The notes beneath the pieces were generated by a model. It saw nothing but the letters and a program-made list of their open reading frames with translations. It did not search any database and was not told the origin of the DNA. Shown here in pieces: positions 1 to 9,526 of a stretch of 64,000 nucleotides of DNA (position 1 is its first letter; each line of letters opens with the position of its first letter). The position numbers and the translations under genes are program-made. Source of the DNA: Microbacterium telephonicum. Lineage in GTDB: Bacteria; Actinomycetota; Actinomycetes; Actinomycetales; Microbacteriaceae. The stretch is from assembly GCF_003651225.1 (NCBI RefSeq), contig NZ_RCDB01000001.1, positions 310,001 through 374,000 on the forward strand, written 5' to 3'.

Positions 1-52
1 CACGGCGCAGGGCACCGAGGCACCGACGCGCCGTGCGCGCCGGTCCGCCGCC

Positions 53-1408
53 GTGCCCGCGACCGAGCCGGCAGGCGCCGCCGCGCACCCGGCATCCGAG
101 CCCTCGGCATCCGCCGTTGGCGCCGCGGAGACCGGAACCCTCGCCGACGCGACCGTGCCGACCGTGCGGATGGCGCGCGAGGCGGGCAGGATCGAGCGCT
201 GGCGTGAGGATGCCGGCCGCGTGCTCGGGCCGGCGTGGCGCGTCGCGCGCGACGTCGTCGCGGTGGTGCGCCCCCTCGGCTGGATCGTGCTCGGCCTCGC
301 GGTGTCGCTGTGGATCGTCGCGCTCACCCTCGGGTGGGAGGAGGTGCTCATCGCCGCCGCCGTCGTCACCGCGATCCTCGCCCTCTGCGTTCCGTTCCTG
401 TTCGGCCGCACGACCTACGAGGTGGGACTCGACCTCACGCGCACCCACGTCGTGGTGGGGGAGCGCGCGGTCGGCGCGCTGAACCTCGCCAACCGCACCT
501 CGCGCGCGCTGCTGCCGTCCGAGGTCGTGCTGCCGGTCGGATCCGGGCGCGGCCTGTTCCAGGTGCCCCGCCTCGCTCCGGGCGCCGAGCATGAGGAGCT
601 GTTCGCCATCCCGACCCAGCGCCGCGGCGTGCTGTCGGTGGGGCCGGTGAGCGTGCTGCGCGGCGACCCGCTGGGGCTGTTCGAGCGCACCCACGACCGC
701 CGCCACGCCGTCGACCTCTTCGTGCACCCGCGCACCACGACCCTCGACGGGCTCTCCCTCGGTCACCTGCGCGACCTCGAAGGCCTGCCGGTGCAGCACC
801 TGTCCCGCGACGACGTGTCGTTCCACGCCCTGCGGGAGTACCAGCCGGGCGACGACCTGCGCCACGTGCACTGGAAGTCGACCGCCCGCGTCGGCGCGCT
901 CATGGTGCGCCAGTACGAGGAGACCCGCCGCTCGCACTTCATCGTCGCCCTCTCCACGAGCCCCGACGAGTACCGCACCCCCGACGAGTTCGAGCTGGCC
1001 GTCTCGGTCGCGGGCTCCATCGGCCTGCGCGCCATCCGCGATTCCCGCACCCTCGAGGCGCGCACCCAGCGCGGGGCGCTGCGTGCCCCCACGGCACGCC
1101 GGTTCCTCGACGGCCTGTCGGCCCTGGAGCACTCCCGCTCCCGGGAGGGCGGCATCGCCGCGCTGGCCGGATCGTTGGCCGCCGTCGCCCCGCAGGCGGC
1201 CGTCGCCGTGCTCGTCACCGGCGGCGCCGCGGATGCCGCCGAGCTGCGCGTCGCGTGCGCCCGGCTTCCGTTCGGCGTGCGCGTCGTCGCCGTCGTCGCC
1301 GACGACCGCGTCTCGTCGCCGTCGCTGCGCCGCATCGGCGACGCCGATGTCGTCACCCTCGGCGAGCTCGACCAGCTCCCCTCAGCCGTCCGGAAGGTGC
1401 TGTCGTGA
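53..1408 (+). CDS. DUF58 domain protein (first gene of FHA/kinase/WXG100 operon)
   Basis: Membrane-associated DUF58 protein, a family usually encoded beside a MoxR AAA+ ATPase and a transglutaminase-like protein. After a low-complexity Ala/Pro/Glu-rich N-terminus there are two adjacent membrane segments (about residues 75-120). The family signature YQPGDDLRHVHWKSTAR follows, and the C-terminus is a von Willebrand A-like fold. The frame is open to the left edge of the window. GTG at 53 is the only start codon available inside it, so the true start may lie further left. The stop overlaps the next start by 4 bp (GTGA). A MoxR ATPase just outside the window is expected from family context but cannot be seen. 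The molecular function is not established. Confidence 0.85.
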   Translation: MPATEPAGAAAHPASEPSASAVGAAETGTLADATVPTVRMAREAGRIERWREDAGRVLGPAWRVARDVVAVVRPLGWIVLGLAVSLWIVALTLGWEEVLIAAAVVTAILALCVPFLFGRTTYEVGLDLTRTHVVVGERAVGALNLANRTSRALLPSEVVLPVGSGRGLFQVPRLAPGAEHEELFAIPTQRRGVLSVGPVSVLRGDPLGLFERTHDRRHAVDLFVHPRTTTLDGLSLGHLRDLEGLPVQHLSRDDVSFHALREYQPGDDLRHVHWKSTARVGALMVRQYEETRRSHFIVALSTSPDEYRTPDEFELAVSVAGSIGLRAIRDSRTLEARTQRGALRAPTARRFLDGLSALEHSRSREGGIAALAGSLAAVAPQAAVAVLVTGGAADAAELRVACARLPFGVRVVAVVADDRVSSPSLRRIGDADVVTLGELDQLPSAVRKVLS

Positions 1409-3681
1409 CCGGCCGCGCGCTCCGCCTCGTCGTCCTCGACCTCACCGCCGTCGCGCTGCTCGTCTCGGTCGCCGTCATCGGATTCGGCCCGACCTTCGAC
1501 GGACCGCAGTACCTCGTCGCGGGCTTCGGAGCGCTCGCGCTCGGCCTCGCGATCGCGTGGGCGGGGGCCCGCCTGCGCTGGGGCGTGCTGCCCATCGCGG
1601 GTGTCGTCATCGGCGCCTATTTCGTCTTCGGCGGGGCGTTCGCCCTTCCCCACACGACCCTGCTCGGCGTCGTCCCCACCCTCGAGACCGTCCGCGAGCT
1701 CGCCGTCGGCGCCGTCACGTCGTGGAAACAGCTGCTGACGACGGTGCCGCCGGTCGCCGCCGCCGACGGCCACCTCGTCGTGCCGTTCCTGCTCGTGCTC
1801 GTGGCCACCACGATCGCCGCCTCGCTCGCGCTGCGGGCGCGCCACGCCGCGTGGGCGCTCGTGCCGGCGGCCGCGCTGCTGGCCGGGCAGATCCTCCTCG
1901 GCGTCGCCCAGATCGCCGCCCCCGTCGTGCAGGGCGTCGTCTTCGCCGTCGCCGCCGTCGTGTGGCTCGCGCTGCGCCACGCGTGGGAGAACGACGGCGC
2001 GGCCCTGCGCGTCGAAGGCGGGACGGATGCCGATCCCGTCGCCGTGCGCGGTTCGCGTACCCGTCGCCTCGTCGCCGGCGGCGCCGTGCTCGCGGTCGCG
2101 GCCGGCGTCGGCGTCGCGACGGCGGCGTTCGCCCAGCCGCCCGTGCCTCGCTTCGTCGTGCGCGACTTCATCGTGCCGCCGTTCGACATCCACCAGTACC
2201 CGAGCCCGCTGCAGTCGTTCCGCGCGCTCGTGCGAGACGACGCCGACCAGACCCTGTTCACCGTGGACGGCCTTCCCGAAGAGGCCCGCATCCGCTACGC
2301 GACGATGGACGCCTACACCGGCGTCGTCTACAACGTCGCCGACGACGGGACCGGATCGTCGAGCGCGTTCACGCCGGTGCGCTCGAACATGTCGCCCGAC
2401 GTCGAGGGCGCCACCACCCGTCTGCAGTTCGCCGTCGACGGTCTCGACGGGGTGTGGCTGCCGGATGCCGGTGCGGTGCGCGAGATCGACTTCTCGGGCG
2501 ACCGCGCCGAGGAGCTGCGCCGCTCGGCCCACTACAACGACGCCACCGGCACCGCGGTGGTCACCTCGCGCCTCGCGCCGGGGGACACCTACACGGTCGA
2601 GACCGTGCTGCCCACGATGCCGAGCGACGGCGCGCTGGCCGACGTCGCCTTCGCGCCGGTGAAGCTGCCGAAGCAGGACGGGATCCCCGAGAGCCTCGCC
2701 GACCTCGCCTCGAAGGCCACCGCCGACGCCGAGACCCCCATCCAGCGGGTGCGCGCGCTGGAGAGCTGGCTGCACACGGAGGGCTTCTTCAGCCACGGCC
2801 TCGCCGGTGACGTGCTCTCGCCGTCGGGTCACGGCGCCGCCCGCATCTCCGCGCTGTTCGCGGGTGACCAGATGATCGGCGACGACGAGCAGTACGCGGT
2901 CGCCATGGCGCTGATGGCGAACCAGATCGGCATCCCCGCCCGCGTCGTGATGGGCTGGTATCCGGGCGAGGACGACGAGACCGGCGCCGTGTTCACCGCC
3001 ACCGGCGACAACGTGCACTCGTGGGTCGAGGTCGCGTTCGCCGGCTACGGCTGGCTGCCGTTCGACCCCACTCCCGATGAGGACAACGAGCCCAACGAGC
3101 AGACGACGCAGCCGCGCGCGAACCCGAAGCCGCAGGTGCTGCAGCCGCCGCCGCCCGCGCAGGAGCCCGCCGAGCTGCCACCGGTCATCGCCGACGACCG
3201 CGACCAGGAGGACGAGAAGGAGAACGGGGTCGACTGGCTCGGTCCCGTGCTGCTCTACGGCAGCCTCGGTCTCGGCGTCATCGCGCTCATCCTGGCCCCG
3301 TTCATCGTGATGGGCGTCATCAAGGGCATCCGCCGCACGCGCCGCCGGGGCGCGCCGCGCTCGGCCGACCGCATCTCGGGCGGCTGGGACGAGCTCGTCG
3401 ACTCCGCCGTGGACTTCCGTGCCCCGGTGGTCGCCGGTGCGACACGTGCCGAGAGCGCCGTCGTCGTCGGCGAAGCGTTCGACCAGCCGCGGGTGCAGAC
3501 CCTCGCCGGCCTTGCGGATGCCGAGGTCTACGGGCCTGGCGAGCCCAGCGACGCCGACGTCGAGGCGTTCTGGCGCGAGGTGGACGATATCGTCGGGGAG
3601 ATGAAGGGTTCGACGTCGGTGTGGCGCCGCCTCCGCGCGCGGCTGAGCCTGCGATCGCTGCGTTCCGGGGGAACCCGATGA
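1405..3681 (+). CDS. Membrane-anchored transglutaminase-like protein (TgpA type) with altered catalytic Cys
   Basis: A 758-residue membrane protein with several N-terminal transmembrane segments (about residues 5-210), an extracytoplasmic transglutaminase-core domain (about 440-570), a Pro-rich linker, one more membrane segment (about 611-640) and a cytoplasmic tail. The His and Asp of the usual triad are visible as VHSWVEV (His538) and PFDPTP (Asp554). The residue at the place of the nucleophilic Cys, normally in a G-x-C-E-Q context, is Asp494 in IGDDEQYA. The protein may therefore be a pseudoenzyme or binding protein. GTG at 1405 is chosen because it overlaps the upstream stop in a GTGA. 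The neighbours are the DUF58 and RDD-FHA genes of the same operon. Confidence 0.88.
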   Translation: MTGRALRLVVLDLTAVALLVSVAVIGFGPTFDGPQYLVAGFGALALGLAIAWAGARLRWGVLPIAGVVIGAYFVFGGAFALPHTTLLGVVPTLETVRELAVGAVTSWKQLLTTVPPVAAADGHLVVPFLLVLVATTIAASLALRARHAAWALVPAAALLAGQILLGVAQIAAPVVQGVVFAVAAVVWLALRHAWENDGAALRVEGGTDADPVAVRGSRTRRLVAGGAVLAVAAGVGVATAAFAQPPVPRFVVRDFIVPPFDIHQYPSPLQSFRALVRDDADQTLFTVDGLPEEARIRYATMDAYTGVVYNVADDGTGSSSAFTPVRSNMSPDVEGATTRLQFAVDGLDGVWLPDAGAVREIDFSGDRAEELRRSAHYNDATGTAVVTSRLAPGDTYTVETVLPTMPSDGALADVAFAPVKLPKQDGIPESLADLASKATADAETPIQRVRALESWLHTEGFFSHGLAGDVLSPSGHGAARISALFAGDQMIGDDEQYAVAMALMANQIGIPARVVMGWYPGEDDETGAVFTATGDNVHSWVEVAFAGYGWLPFDPTPDEDNEPNEQTTQPRANPKPQVLQPPPPAQEPAELPPVIADDRDQEDEKENGVDWLGPVLLYGSLGLGVIALILAPFIVMGVIKGIRRTRRRGAPRSADRISGGWDELVDSAVDFRAPVVAGATRAESAVVVGEAFDQPRVQTLAGLADAEVYGPGEPSDADVEAFWREVDDIVGEMKGSTSVWRRLRARLSLRSLRSGGTR

Positions 3682-4865
3682 GCGCCGTCACCGCCACGAC
3701 CGCGGCGCGCCCCGCCGCTCTCGGCCGGCGCGTCGGTGCGTACGTCGTCGACGCGGTCGTCGGGTTCGTCGCGCTGCTGCTCGGCGCGCTCGCCGGCGCC
3801 GGCATCTCCTTCGCGACCCAGGGCGCGTTCCCGCTGCCCGCGGCGGTCGCCGTCGCCTACGCGGTGGCGCTCGCGTGGTTCTTCGTCTACACCGCGATGC
3901 AGGGGGGTGCGGGCTCGATCGGCGCGCGGATGACGGGACTCGCCCTCGTCCGCGCGGACGGCACGCGACTCGGCTTCGGCCGTGCCCTCGGACGCAACGT
4001 GATCTGGGGCCTCGGCGGCGCGATCGTCGTCGGATACTTCAGCCCGCTGTTCGACTCCTCGCCGTGGCGCCGCGGCTGGCACGACAAGGTCGCCGGCGCG
4101 GTCATGACCGACACCGCCGGTCGTGGCGCGCCCACCCCGTTGCCCGGGGCGGCCACCGAGCCCGTCTCTCCCCTCGGGGGCGTCGAGGCGCCGGCATCCG
4201 ACGCGCCCACCGGGTCGTTCTCGCCCGAGCAGGCCGCCGGCCCCGCCTTCCTCCCCGCCGGTCCCATCCTGCCCCCGGCCACCGACCTCGCCCCCGGCGA
4301 TCAGCCGTCGCCGCCGGCCGCGCGACCCACCGCCGGCGTCATCTCGTTCGTCCCCGGCGTCACCTCCGCCGCCGACGTGGCCCCGGGCGCGCCGACGACG
4401 GATGCCGGTCGGCCCACGCCCGTGGTCGCGGCGCCCGTCGCCCCGACGCCCGCGCGCGGCACGGCCGCCCCGGGCGCGGCGCTCGTGGCCGGGACGCCCT
4501 CCGGCGCCGGACTCGAGGACACCCGCATCGCCACCGACGACCGCCCGGTCGCACGTCTGGTCTGGGACGACGGCGCCCGGCAGGCGCTGTACGGCCGCAC
4601 GGTGTTCGGTCGCAACCCGACGCCCGAGACGGGCGCCGCCGTGGCCGCGGTGCGCGACGAGACGCTGTCGCTGTCGAAGACGCATTTCGAGCTGGCGGTG
4701 CGCGGCGGCGCGCTCTGGGTGACCGACCGCCATTCCACCAACGGCGTGGTGCTGCGCCGCGGGACCGCGCGGCAGAGCGCCGAACCGGGCGAGCCGCTGC
4801 GCGTGCACTCGGGCGATGTTCTCGAGTTCGGCGACCGTCACGTGCTGATCGAGATCGCCCCGTGA
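3678..4865 (+). CDS. RDD membrane domain - FHA domain fusion protein
   Basis: A 395-residue protein. Residues about 10-145 form an RDD membrane domain (GRRVGAYVVDAVVGF, then transmembrane segments and a GWHDKVAGAVM end). Residues about 150-295 are a Pro/Ala-rich linker. Residues about 295-390 form an FHA domain with a phosphothreonine-binding loop pattern (LSKTHFEL, DRHSTNG). FHA domains bind phosphothreonine, so this is a likely target or docking site of the kinase encoded at 7110. ATG at 3678 overlaps the preceding stop (ATGA), and the stop overlaps the next GTG by 4 bp. The arrangement implies translational coupling. Confidence 0.88.
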   Translation: MSAVTATTAARPAALGRRVGAYVVDAVVGFVALLLGALAGAGISFATQGAFPLPAAVAVAYAVALAWFFVYTAMQGGAGSIGARMTGLALVRADGTRLGFGRALGRNVIWGLGGAIVVGYFSPLFDSSPWRRGWHDKVAGAVMTDTAGRGAPTPLPGAATEPVSPLGGVEAPASDAPTGSFSPEQAAGPAFLPAGPILPPATDLAPGDQPSPPAARPTAGVISFVPGVTSAADVAPGAPTTDAGRPTPVVAAPVAPTPARGTAAPGAALVAGTPSGAGLEDTRIATDDRPVARLVWDDGARQALYGRTVFGRNPTPETGAAVAAVRDETLSLSKTHFELAVRGGALWVTDRHSTNGVVLRRGTARQSAEPGEPLRVHSGDVLEFGDRHVLIEIAP

Positions 4866-5689
4866 CCGGCGCGCCCATCGTCGTCGCCGTCGGCGCCGCC
4901 AGCCACACAGGACTGCGCCGCCGCGTCAACGAGGACTCGTACCTCGCCGAGGCGCCGCTGTTCCTCGTCGCCGACGGCATGGGCGGCCACGAGGCCGGGG
5001 ATCGGGCCAGCGCCGCCGTCGTCGCCGAGTTCGCCGCCCTTGCGGGCCGCGACAGTCTCGACGTCGACGAGGTGCGCCGGGCGCTGCGCCGCGCCCGCGA
5101 CCGGGTCGCCACGATCGGCGGGGCGGGGCGCGCGGCCGGCACCACACTGTCGGGGGTGGTCGTCGCCGACGTCGACGGCGCCGGGTACTGGCTGACGGTG
5201 AACGTCGGAGATTCCCGCACCTACCGGCTCTCGCGCGGGATGCTCGAGCAGATCAGCGTCGACCATTCGGTCGTGCAGGAACTGGTGGACGCCGGCCTGC
5301 TCGCCGCCGCGGCGGCGGCATCCGACAGTCGCCGCAACGAGATCACGCGCGCGATCGGCGCCGGCAGCGACGGGAAGGCGGACTACTCGCTCGTGCCCGC
5401 CGAGCCCGGCGACCGCATCCTCGTGTGCAGCGACGGACTGTCGGGGGAGCTCTCGGCGGCGCGGCTGCGCGTCGTGCTCGCCGAGGAATCCGACCCGCAG
5501 GCGGCCGCGACCCGCCTCATCCACGAGGCGCTCGTCAGCGGCGGGCGGGACAACATCACGGCCGTCGTGGTCGACGCGCTGCACGTGGCGGGACAGGACG
5601 ACCTGTACGACACGGCGCCCGCCGGGGCGCGGCGCGCGCCCGACGAAGACACCCGGCCGCGCGCCGGGGCAGGGGGGGATCAGCGATGA
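4862..5689 (+). CDS. PP2C-family serine/threonine phosphatase
   Basis: A 275-residue PPM/PP2C phosphatase that removes phosphate from Ser/Thr residues using two metal ions. Visible motifs are RRRVNEDSY near residue 20, DGMGGHEAGD (Asp38), VNVGDSRTYRL, SDGLSG and GGRDNITAVVV. The catalytic core is intact, with only a short charged C-terminal tail and no membrane segment, so it is probably cytoplasmic. It is the natural counterpart of the kinase three genes downstream. Its GTG start at 4862 sits in a 4-bp overlap with the RDD-FHA gene. Confidence 0.92.
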   Translation: MTGAPIVVAVGAASHTGLRRRVNEDSYLAEAPLFLVADGMGGHEAGDRASAAVVAEFAALAGRDSLDVDEVRRALRRARDRVATIGGAGRAAGTTLSGVVVADVDGAGYWLTVNVGDSRTYRLSRGMLEQISVDHSVVQELVDAGLLAAAAAASDSRRNEITRAIGAGSDGKADYSLVPAEPGDRILVCSDGLSGELSAARLRVVLAEESDPQAAATRLIHEALVSGGRDNITAVVVDALHVAGQDDLYDTAPAGARRAPDEDTRPRAGAGGDQR

Positions 5690-7113
5690 CCGAGGTGCGC
5701 TACCGGCCCGCGGCCGAGGCCGGCGCCTGGCGGATCGCCGTGTCGGAGACGGCGCTGGCGGCCCTGTCTCCGACCGTCACCGACCTCGCCGTCGAGACGG
5801 TGTGGCGCCGCGTCGGAGACGGCGGCATCGGCGCGATCATCGAGGCGCTCACCGGCGCGTTCGGCACCTCGCTGTCGGCGATCCCGCCGTTCGCGCTCGC
5901 CGTGCTCGAGGGTGATGCCGTGCGCGTGGCCGTGCGCGGCCCCGTCGAGGTGCTCGTCGAGACGGGCGGCGGGACGGAGCAGATCTCGGGAGCCGGCGTC
6001 GCGACGTGGACCGAGCGACTGGTTCCGGGCGTGCGCACCGTCGGCATCGCGCTCGAGGGCGCCGTCGCCGAACCCGGCGGACTGCCGATCGTGTCGGGCG
6101 TCGTCGCGGCCACCGCCGTCACGCTCACCGTCGGCGGGTCCGCAACTCGCCGCCCCGCCGCCTCGGCTCCCGCCGCGCGATCGGGTGGGTCGGCGCCCGC
6201 AGCGCCTGTGACCGTCCCCGACGCTGCGGGCGAGGTGCCCGTCGCGCCGCCCGTGACCGCCGCGCCCGCCGAGAGGGTGGCGGCGCCCGAGTCCACTCCG
6301 CACCCGGAACCCGAATCCGCGCCGTCACCGGAACCCGTCTCCGAGCCCGTCGAGGTCGCCACGACGGGCGTCGACACCCTGCTGCCGCTCGCGACCGACG
6401 CCGGCGCCGAGCCGGCCGCCGTCGCCGACGAGTACGACCTGCTGTGGGGCGAGACCGTCGCACGCCCGATCTCGGCCGCCGCGAGCATCGCCGAACCCGA
6501 CGACGCGTCGACGGATGCCGGCGCGGGAGCCCCGCCCGAGTCCGACGACGACGCACCCACGACCGCCGTCCCGATCAGCGCCGTCCGGACGGCCACCCCC
6601 ACCGTCCCCCCCGTGCCCTCCGTCCCGCCCGTGCCGCCGCTGCCGGCCCGCATCCCGGTCGCGCAGGGCGACCACGACGGCGAGACGATCGCGGTCGCCG
6701 ATCTCCGTGCCATGCGCGACGCACAGCGCGAACGCTACGAGTCCACCGACGGTGTCCCTCCCCGCCGCCCCGCGCGCGGCCGCATCCGCCTGTCGACCGG
6801 GCAGTCGGTCGAACTCGAGCGGCCCGTCGTCATCGGACGTCGCCCCAAGTCCACGCGCACCTCCGGGGCGGAGCTGCCGACGCTCGTCGCGGTCGACAGC
6901 CCGGAGCAGGACATCTCCCGCAGCCACGTCGAGATCCACGCCGAGGGCGAGCACGTGCTCGTGACCGACCTCGACACGACCAACGGCACCCTGCTCGTGC
7001 GCTCCGGGCAGGAGCCCGTGCGCCTGCACCCGGGCGAGCCCACGATGGTGATCACCGGAGACGTGCTCGACATCGGCGACGGCGTGACGATCCTCTTCGA
7101 GGATCTGCCGTGA
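5686..7113 (+). CDS. FHA domain protein with long disordered linker
   Basis: A 475-residue protein. The N-terminal 160 residues form a compact region of unknown family (MTEVRYRPAAEAGAWRI onward). About 230 residues of Pro/Ala/Glu-rich, presumably disordered linker follow. A C-terminal FHA domain (about 370-470) carries VIGRRPKSTRTSG, ISRSHVEIH and DLDTTNGT, the conserved loops for phosphothreonine recognition. It is probably a cytoplasmic scaffold of the kinase/phosphatase pair. Both its start (ATGA with the phosphatase) and its stop (GTGA with the kinase) are 4-bp overlaps. Confidence 0.85.
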   Translation: MTEVRYRPAAEAGAWRIAVSETALAALSPTVTDLAVETVWRRVGDGGIGAIIEALTGAFGTSLSAIPPFALAVLEGDAVRVAVRGPVEVLVETGGGTEQISGAGVATWTERLVPGVRTVGIALEGAVAEPGGLPIVSGVVAATAVTLTVGGSATRRPAASAPAARSGGSAPAAPVTVPDAAGEVPVAPPVTAAPAERVAAPESTPHPEPESAPSPEPVSEPVEVATTGVDTLLPLATDAGAEPAAVADEYDLLWGETVARPISAAASIAEPDDASTDAGAGAPPESDDDAPTTAVPISAVRTATPTVPPVPSVPPVPPLPARIPVAQGDHDGETIAVADLRAMRDAQRERYESTDGVPPRRPARGRIRLSTGQSVELERPVVIGRRPKSTRTSGAELPTLVAVDSPEQDISRSHVEIHAEGEHVLVTDLDTTNGTLLVRSGQEPVRLHPGEPTMVITGDVLDIGDGVTILFEDLP

Positions 7114-8753
7114 GCGCGAAGCGGCCACCCGCGCCGCCGCCGCAGCTGCCCGGCTTCACGTACGTCGACGTGCTGGGCTCCGGCGGTTTCGCCGACGTCT
7201 ACCTGTTCGAGCAGCATCTGCCGCGCCGCCGCGTGGCCGTGAAGGTCATGCTGCCCGAGCGGATGGCGGGCGGATCGGCCGAGGAGTTCGCCGCCGAGGC
7301 GAACGTCATGGCGCTGCTGTCGACCCACCCGGCGATCGTCACGATCCACCAGGCCGGCGTCTCCGACGACGGCCGGCCGTACCTCGTGATGGAGTACTGC
7401 CCGCGGCCCAACCTGCAGATCCGCTCCCGCGCCGCGGCGTTCTCGGTCGCCGAGGCGCTGCGCGTCGGGGTGCAGGTCGCGGCGGCCGTCGAGACCGCGC
7501 ATCGCGCCGGCATCCTGCACCGCGACATCAAGCCGGCCAACATCCTCGTCACGGAGTACAACCGGCCCGCGCTCACCGACTTCGGCATCGCGACGACGGC
7601 GGATGCCGCGGCCTCGGCGGGTGGCATGTCGATCCCGTGGTCCCCGCCGGAGGCGTTCGGCGACGACCCCGACTCGGGCCGGGCGACCGACGTGTACGCG
7701 CTCAGCGCGACCGTGTTCACGCTGCTCGCGGGCCGGTCGCCGTTCGAGGTGCCGGGCGGCCGCAACGGCGGCGCCGACCTCATCCAGCGCATCGAGCGCG
7801 ACCCGGTGCCCCGCATCGAGCGCGCCGACATGCCCGCGTCGCTGCAGGTGGTGCTGGAGCGGGCGATGTCCAAGCGCCCCGCCGACCGCTACGAGACCGC
7901 GATCGCGTTCGCGCGCGCCCTGCAGCGGGTGCAGATCGAACTCGCGCATTCGGTGACCCCGATCGACATCCTCGACGACGGCACGACGGATGCCGCAGAC
8001 GACGACGCTGACGGTGAGCTCACCCGGGTGCGCGGCATCGTCAGCATCGAGCCGCAGACCTCGCCGGCGGCGGGCCAGACGCGCGAGCGGCAGTCCTCGG
8101 CGCCGGTGTTCGATTCCGTGCCGGTCTTCGAGGACGCCTCCCGCGCCCCCGAGGAGACCATGCTGCGTGGACAGACCGCGCCGCGTCCGGGCGAGGACGC
8201 CGCGACCGTCCGGCGGCCCCGTCCGCTCGATCCCTCAGCGGCCGCGCCCGCGGCAGCACCCTCGGCCCCGCCCGCGGACGCCCCGATCGCTGCGCCCGCC
8301 GCACACCCGGCCGATGCTGCGGCGCCCGCCGCGGCTCCCGCGCGCAGCCGCCGCGGCCTGTGGATCGGGCTCGGCGTGGGCGTGGCCGCCCTGATCGTCG
8401 CCGGCATCGTCGTGGGGGCGAGCCTGCTCGCGCCCACGGCCGACCCTCAGGCCACGCCGAGCCAGTCCCCGCGCCCGCAGAACCCGGTGGCCGGCATCGT
8501 CCCCGCCCCCGCCGACCTCGTCGGCGCGGCCGCCGGAGCCGACGTCACTTTCACGTGGACCAACCCGGATCCGCAGGACGGCGACCGGTACATCTGGTAC
8601 CCGTACACGCTCGACGGCGACGGCTCCGCCGCGCCGGTCGACGAGGCCACCGTGACACTGCCCGCCGACCCGTCCGGGCGCACCTGCATCGCCGTGCAGA
8701 TCGTGCGCGCCGCCGGCGAGAGCGGCCCCGAGACGAAGGCGTGCACCCCGTGA
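7110..8753 (+). CDS. Membrane-anchored serine/threonine protein kinase (Hanks/PknB type)
   Basis: A 547-residue kinase. The N-terminal catalytic domain (about 15-275) has the glycine-rich loop LGSGGFADVYL, catalytic lysine VAVKVM (Lys45), HRDIKPANIL (Asp139), DFG (Asp157) and an APE-like SPPEAF, so it looks active. An acidic, Thr-rich juxtamembrane region is followed by one transmembrane helix (about residues 413-437) and a 100-residue extracytoplasmic domain with an Fn3-like sequence (DVTFTWTNPDPQDGDRYIW). There are no PASTA repeats, so the sensor differs from the cell-wall-sensing PknB. It likely phosphorylates the FHA proteins of this operon. GTG at 7110 overlaps the previous stop. Confidence 0.9.
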   Translation: MSAKRPPAPPPQLPGFTYVDVLGSGGFADVYLFEQHLPRRRVAVKVMLPERMAGGSAEEFAAEANVMALLSTHPAIVTIHQAGVSDDGRPYLVMEYCPRPNLQIRSRAAAFSVAEALRVGVQVAAAVETAHRAGILHRDIKPANILVTEYNRPALTDFGIATTADAAASAGGMSIPWSPPEAFGDDPDSGRATDVYALSATVFTLLAGRSPFEVPGGRNGGADLIQRIERDPVPRIERADMPASLQVVLERAMSKRPADRYETAIAFARALQRVQIELAHSVTPIDILDDGTTDAADDDADGELTRVRGIVSIEPQTSPAAGQTRERQSSAPVFDSVPVFEDASRAPEETMLRGQTAPRPGEDAATVRRPRPLDPSAAAPAAAPSAPPADAPIAAPAAHPADAAAPAAAPARSRRGLWIGLGVGVAALIVAGIVVGASLLAPTADPQATPSQSPRPQNPVAGIVPAPADLVGAAAGADVTFTWTNPDPQDGDRYIWYPYTLDGDGSAAPVDEATVTLPADPSGRTCIAVQIVRAAGESGPETKACTP

Positions 8754-9526
8754 CCGATGTCGACGACACCGTCCCGCCGCCGAGCGCGCCCGACGCCGCG
8801 CCCGCGGGCGAGAGCGTGACGGTCGAGTTCGCGGGCGAGTACGTCACCGTCGCGCCGGGTGCCCGGCTCACGATCGGCCGCGAGGGCGACCTGGCCCTCG
8901 ACGACAACCGCTTCCTGCACCGCCACTTCCTGTCGGTCGAGCAGTCGGCCGGGCTGTGGTGGCTCGTCAACATCGGCGCGCGCATGTCGGCCACCGTCAC
9001 CGACGCCGACGGCCGGGTGCAGGCGCAGTTGGCCCCCGGGGCGCGCCTGCCGATCGTGTTCGGGGTGACCACCGTCGTCTTCAGCGCCGGGCCCACGACC
9101 TACGAGCTGTCGGTGCACGCCGCGCAGCCCGCATTCCGCGACACCCGTGTGCCCCTCGAGGACGGCGGGCTGTCGACGATCGGCGCCGTGCCGCTCACCG
9201 AGAGCCAGAAGCTGCTCATCGTCGCCCTCGCCGAGCCGGTGCTGCGCCGCGACGGCACCGGCATGAGCGAGCTGCCCTCGTCGGCCGCCGCCGCGCAGCG
9301 CCTCGGCTGGACCATCACACGCTTCAACCGCAAGCTCGACAACGTGTGCGACAAGCTCGACCGGCAGGGGGTGCCGGGCCTGCGCGGCGGGGTCTCCTCG
9401 TCGGCGACCAACCGGCGTGTACGCCTGGTCGAGCACGCGATCGCCTCGCGCCTGGTCACCCGCGACGACCTTCCCCTGCTCGAGACCCCCGCCGGCGACG
9501 AGCCGGCATCCGGAGGAGATGAATGA
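8750..9526 (+). CDS. FHA domain fused to a C-terminal helix-turn-helix-like domain
   Basis: A 258-residue protein. Residues about 20-115 form an FHA-like domain (LTIGREGDLALDDNRFLHRHF). The second half, starting at LTESQKLLIVALAEPVL, resembles a winged-helix or sigma/LuxR-like DNA-binding region (SSAAAAQRLGWTITRFNRKL). This assignment is from pattern only. If correct, the protein could link phosphorylation by the neighbouring kinase to transcription. GTG at 8750 overlaps the kinase stop by 4 bp, and its stop overlaps the start of the large ATPase. The in-frame TGA sits just after a GGAGGAGATGA that also serves as ribosome binding site for the next gene. Confidence 0.8.
   Translation: MTDVDDTVPPPSAPDAAPAGESVTVEFAGEYVTVAPGARLTIGREGDLALDDNRFLHRHFLSVEQSAGLWWLVNIGARMSATVTDADGRVQAQLAPGARLPIVFGVTTVVFSAGPTTYELSVHAAQPAFRDTRVPLEDGGLSTIGAVPLTESQKLLIVALAEPVLRRDGTGMSELPSSAAAAQRLGWTITRFNRKLDNVCDKLDRQGVPGLRGGVSSSATNRRVRLVEHAIASRLVTRDDLPLLETPAGDEPASGGDE

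Noticed and set aside
763-3018. 751-residue minus-strand frame opposite the DUF58 and transglutaminase genes
   Set aside because: Low-complexity Arg/His/Asp/Gly content, no domain, and antisense to two genes with firm family matches.
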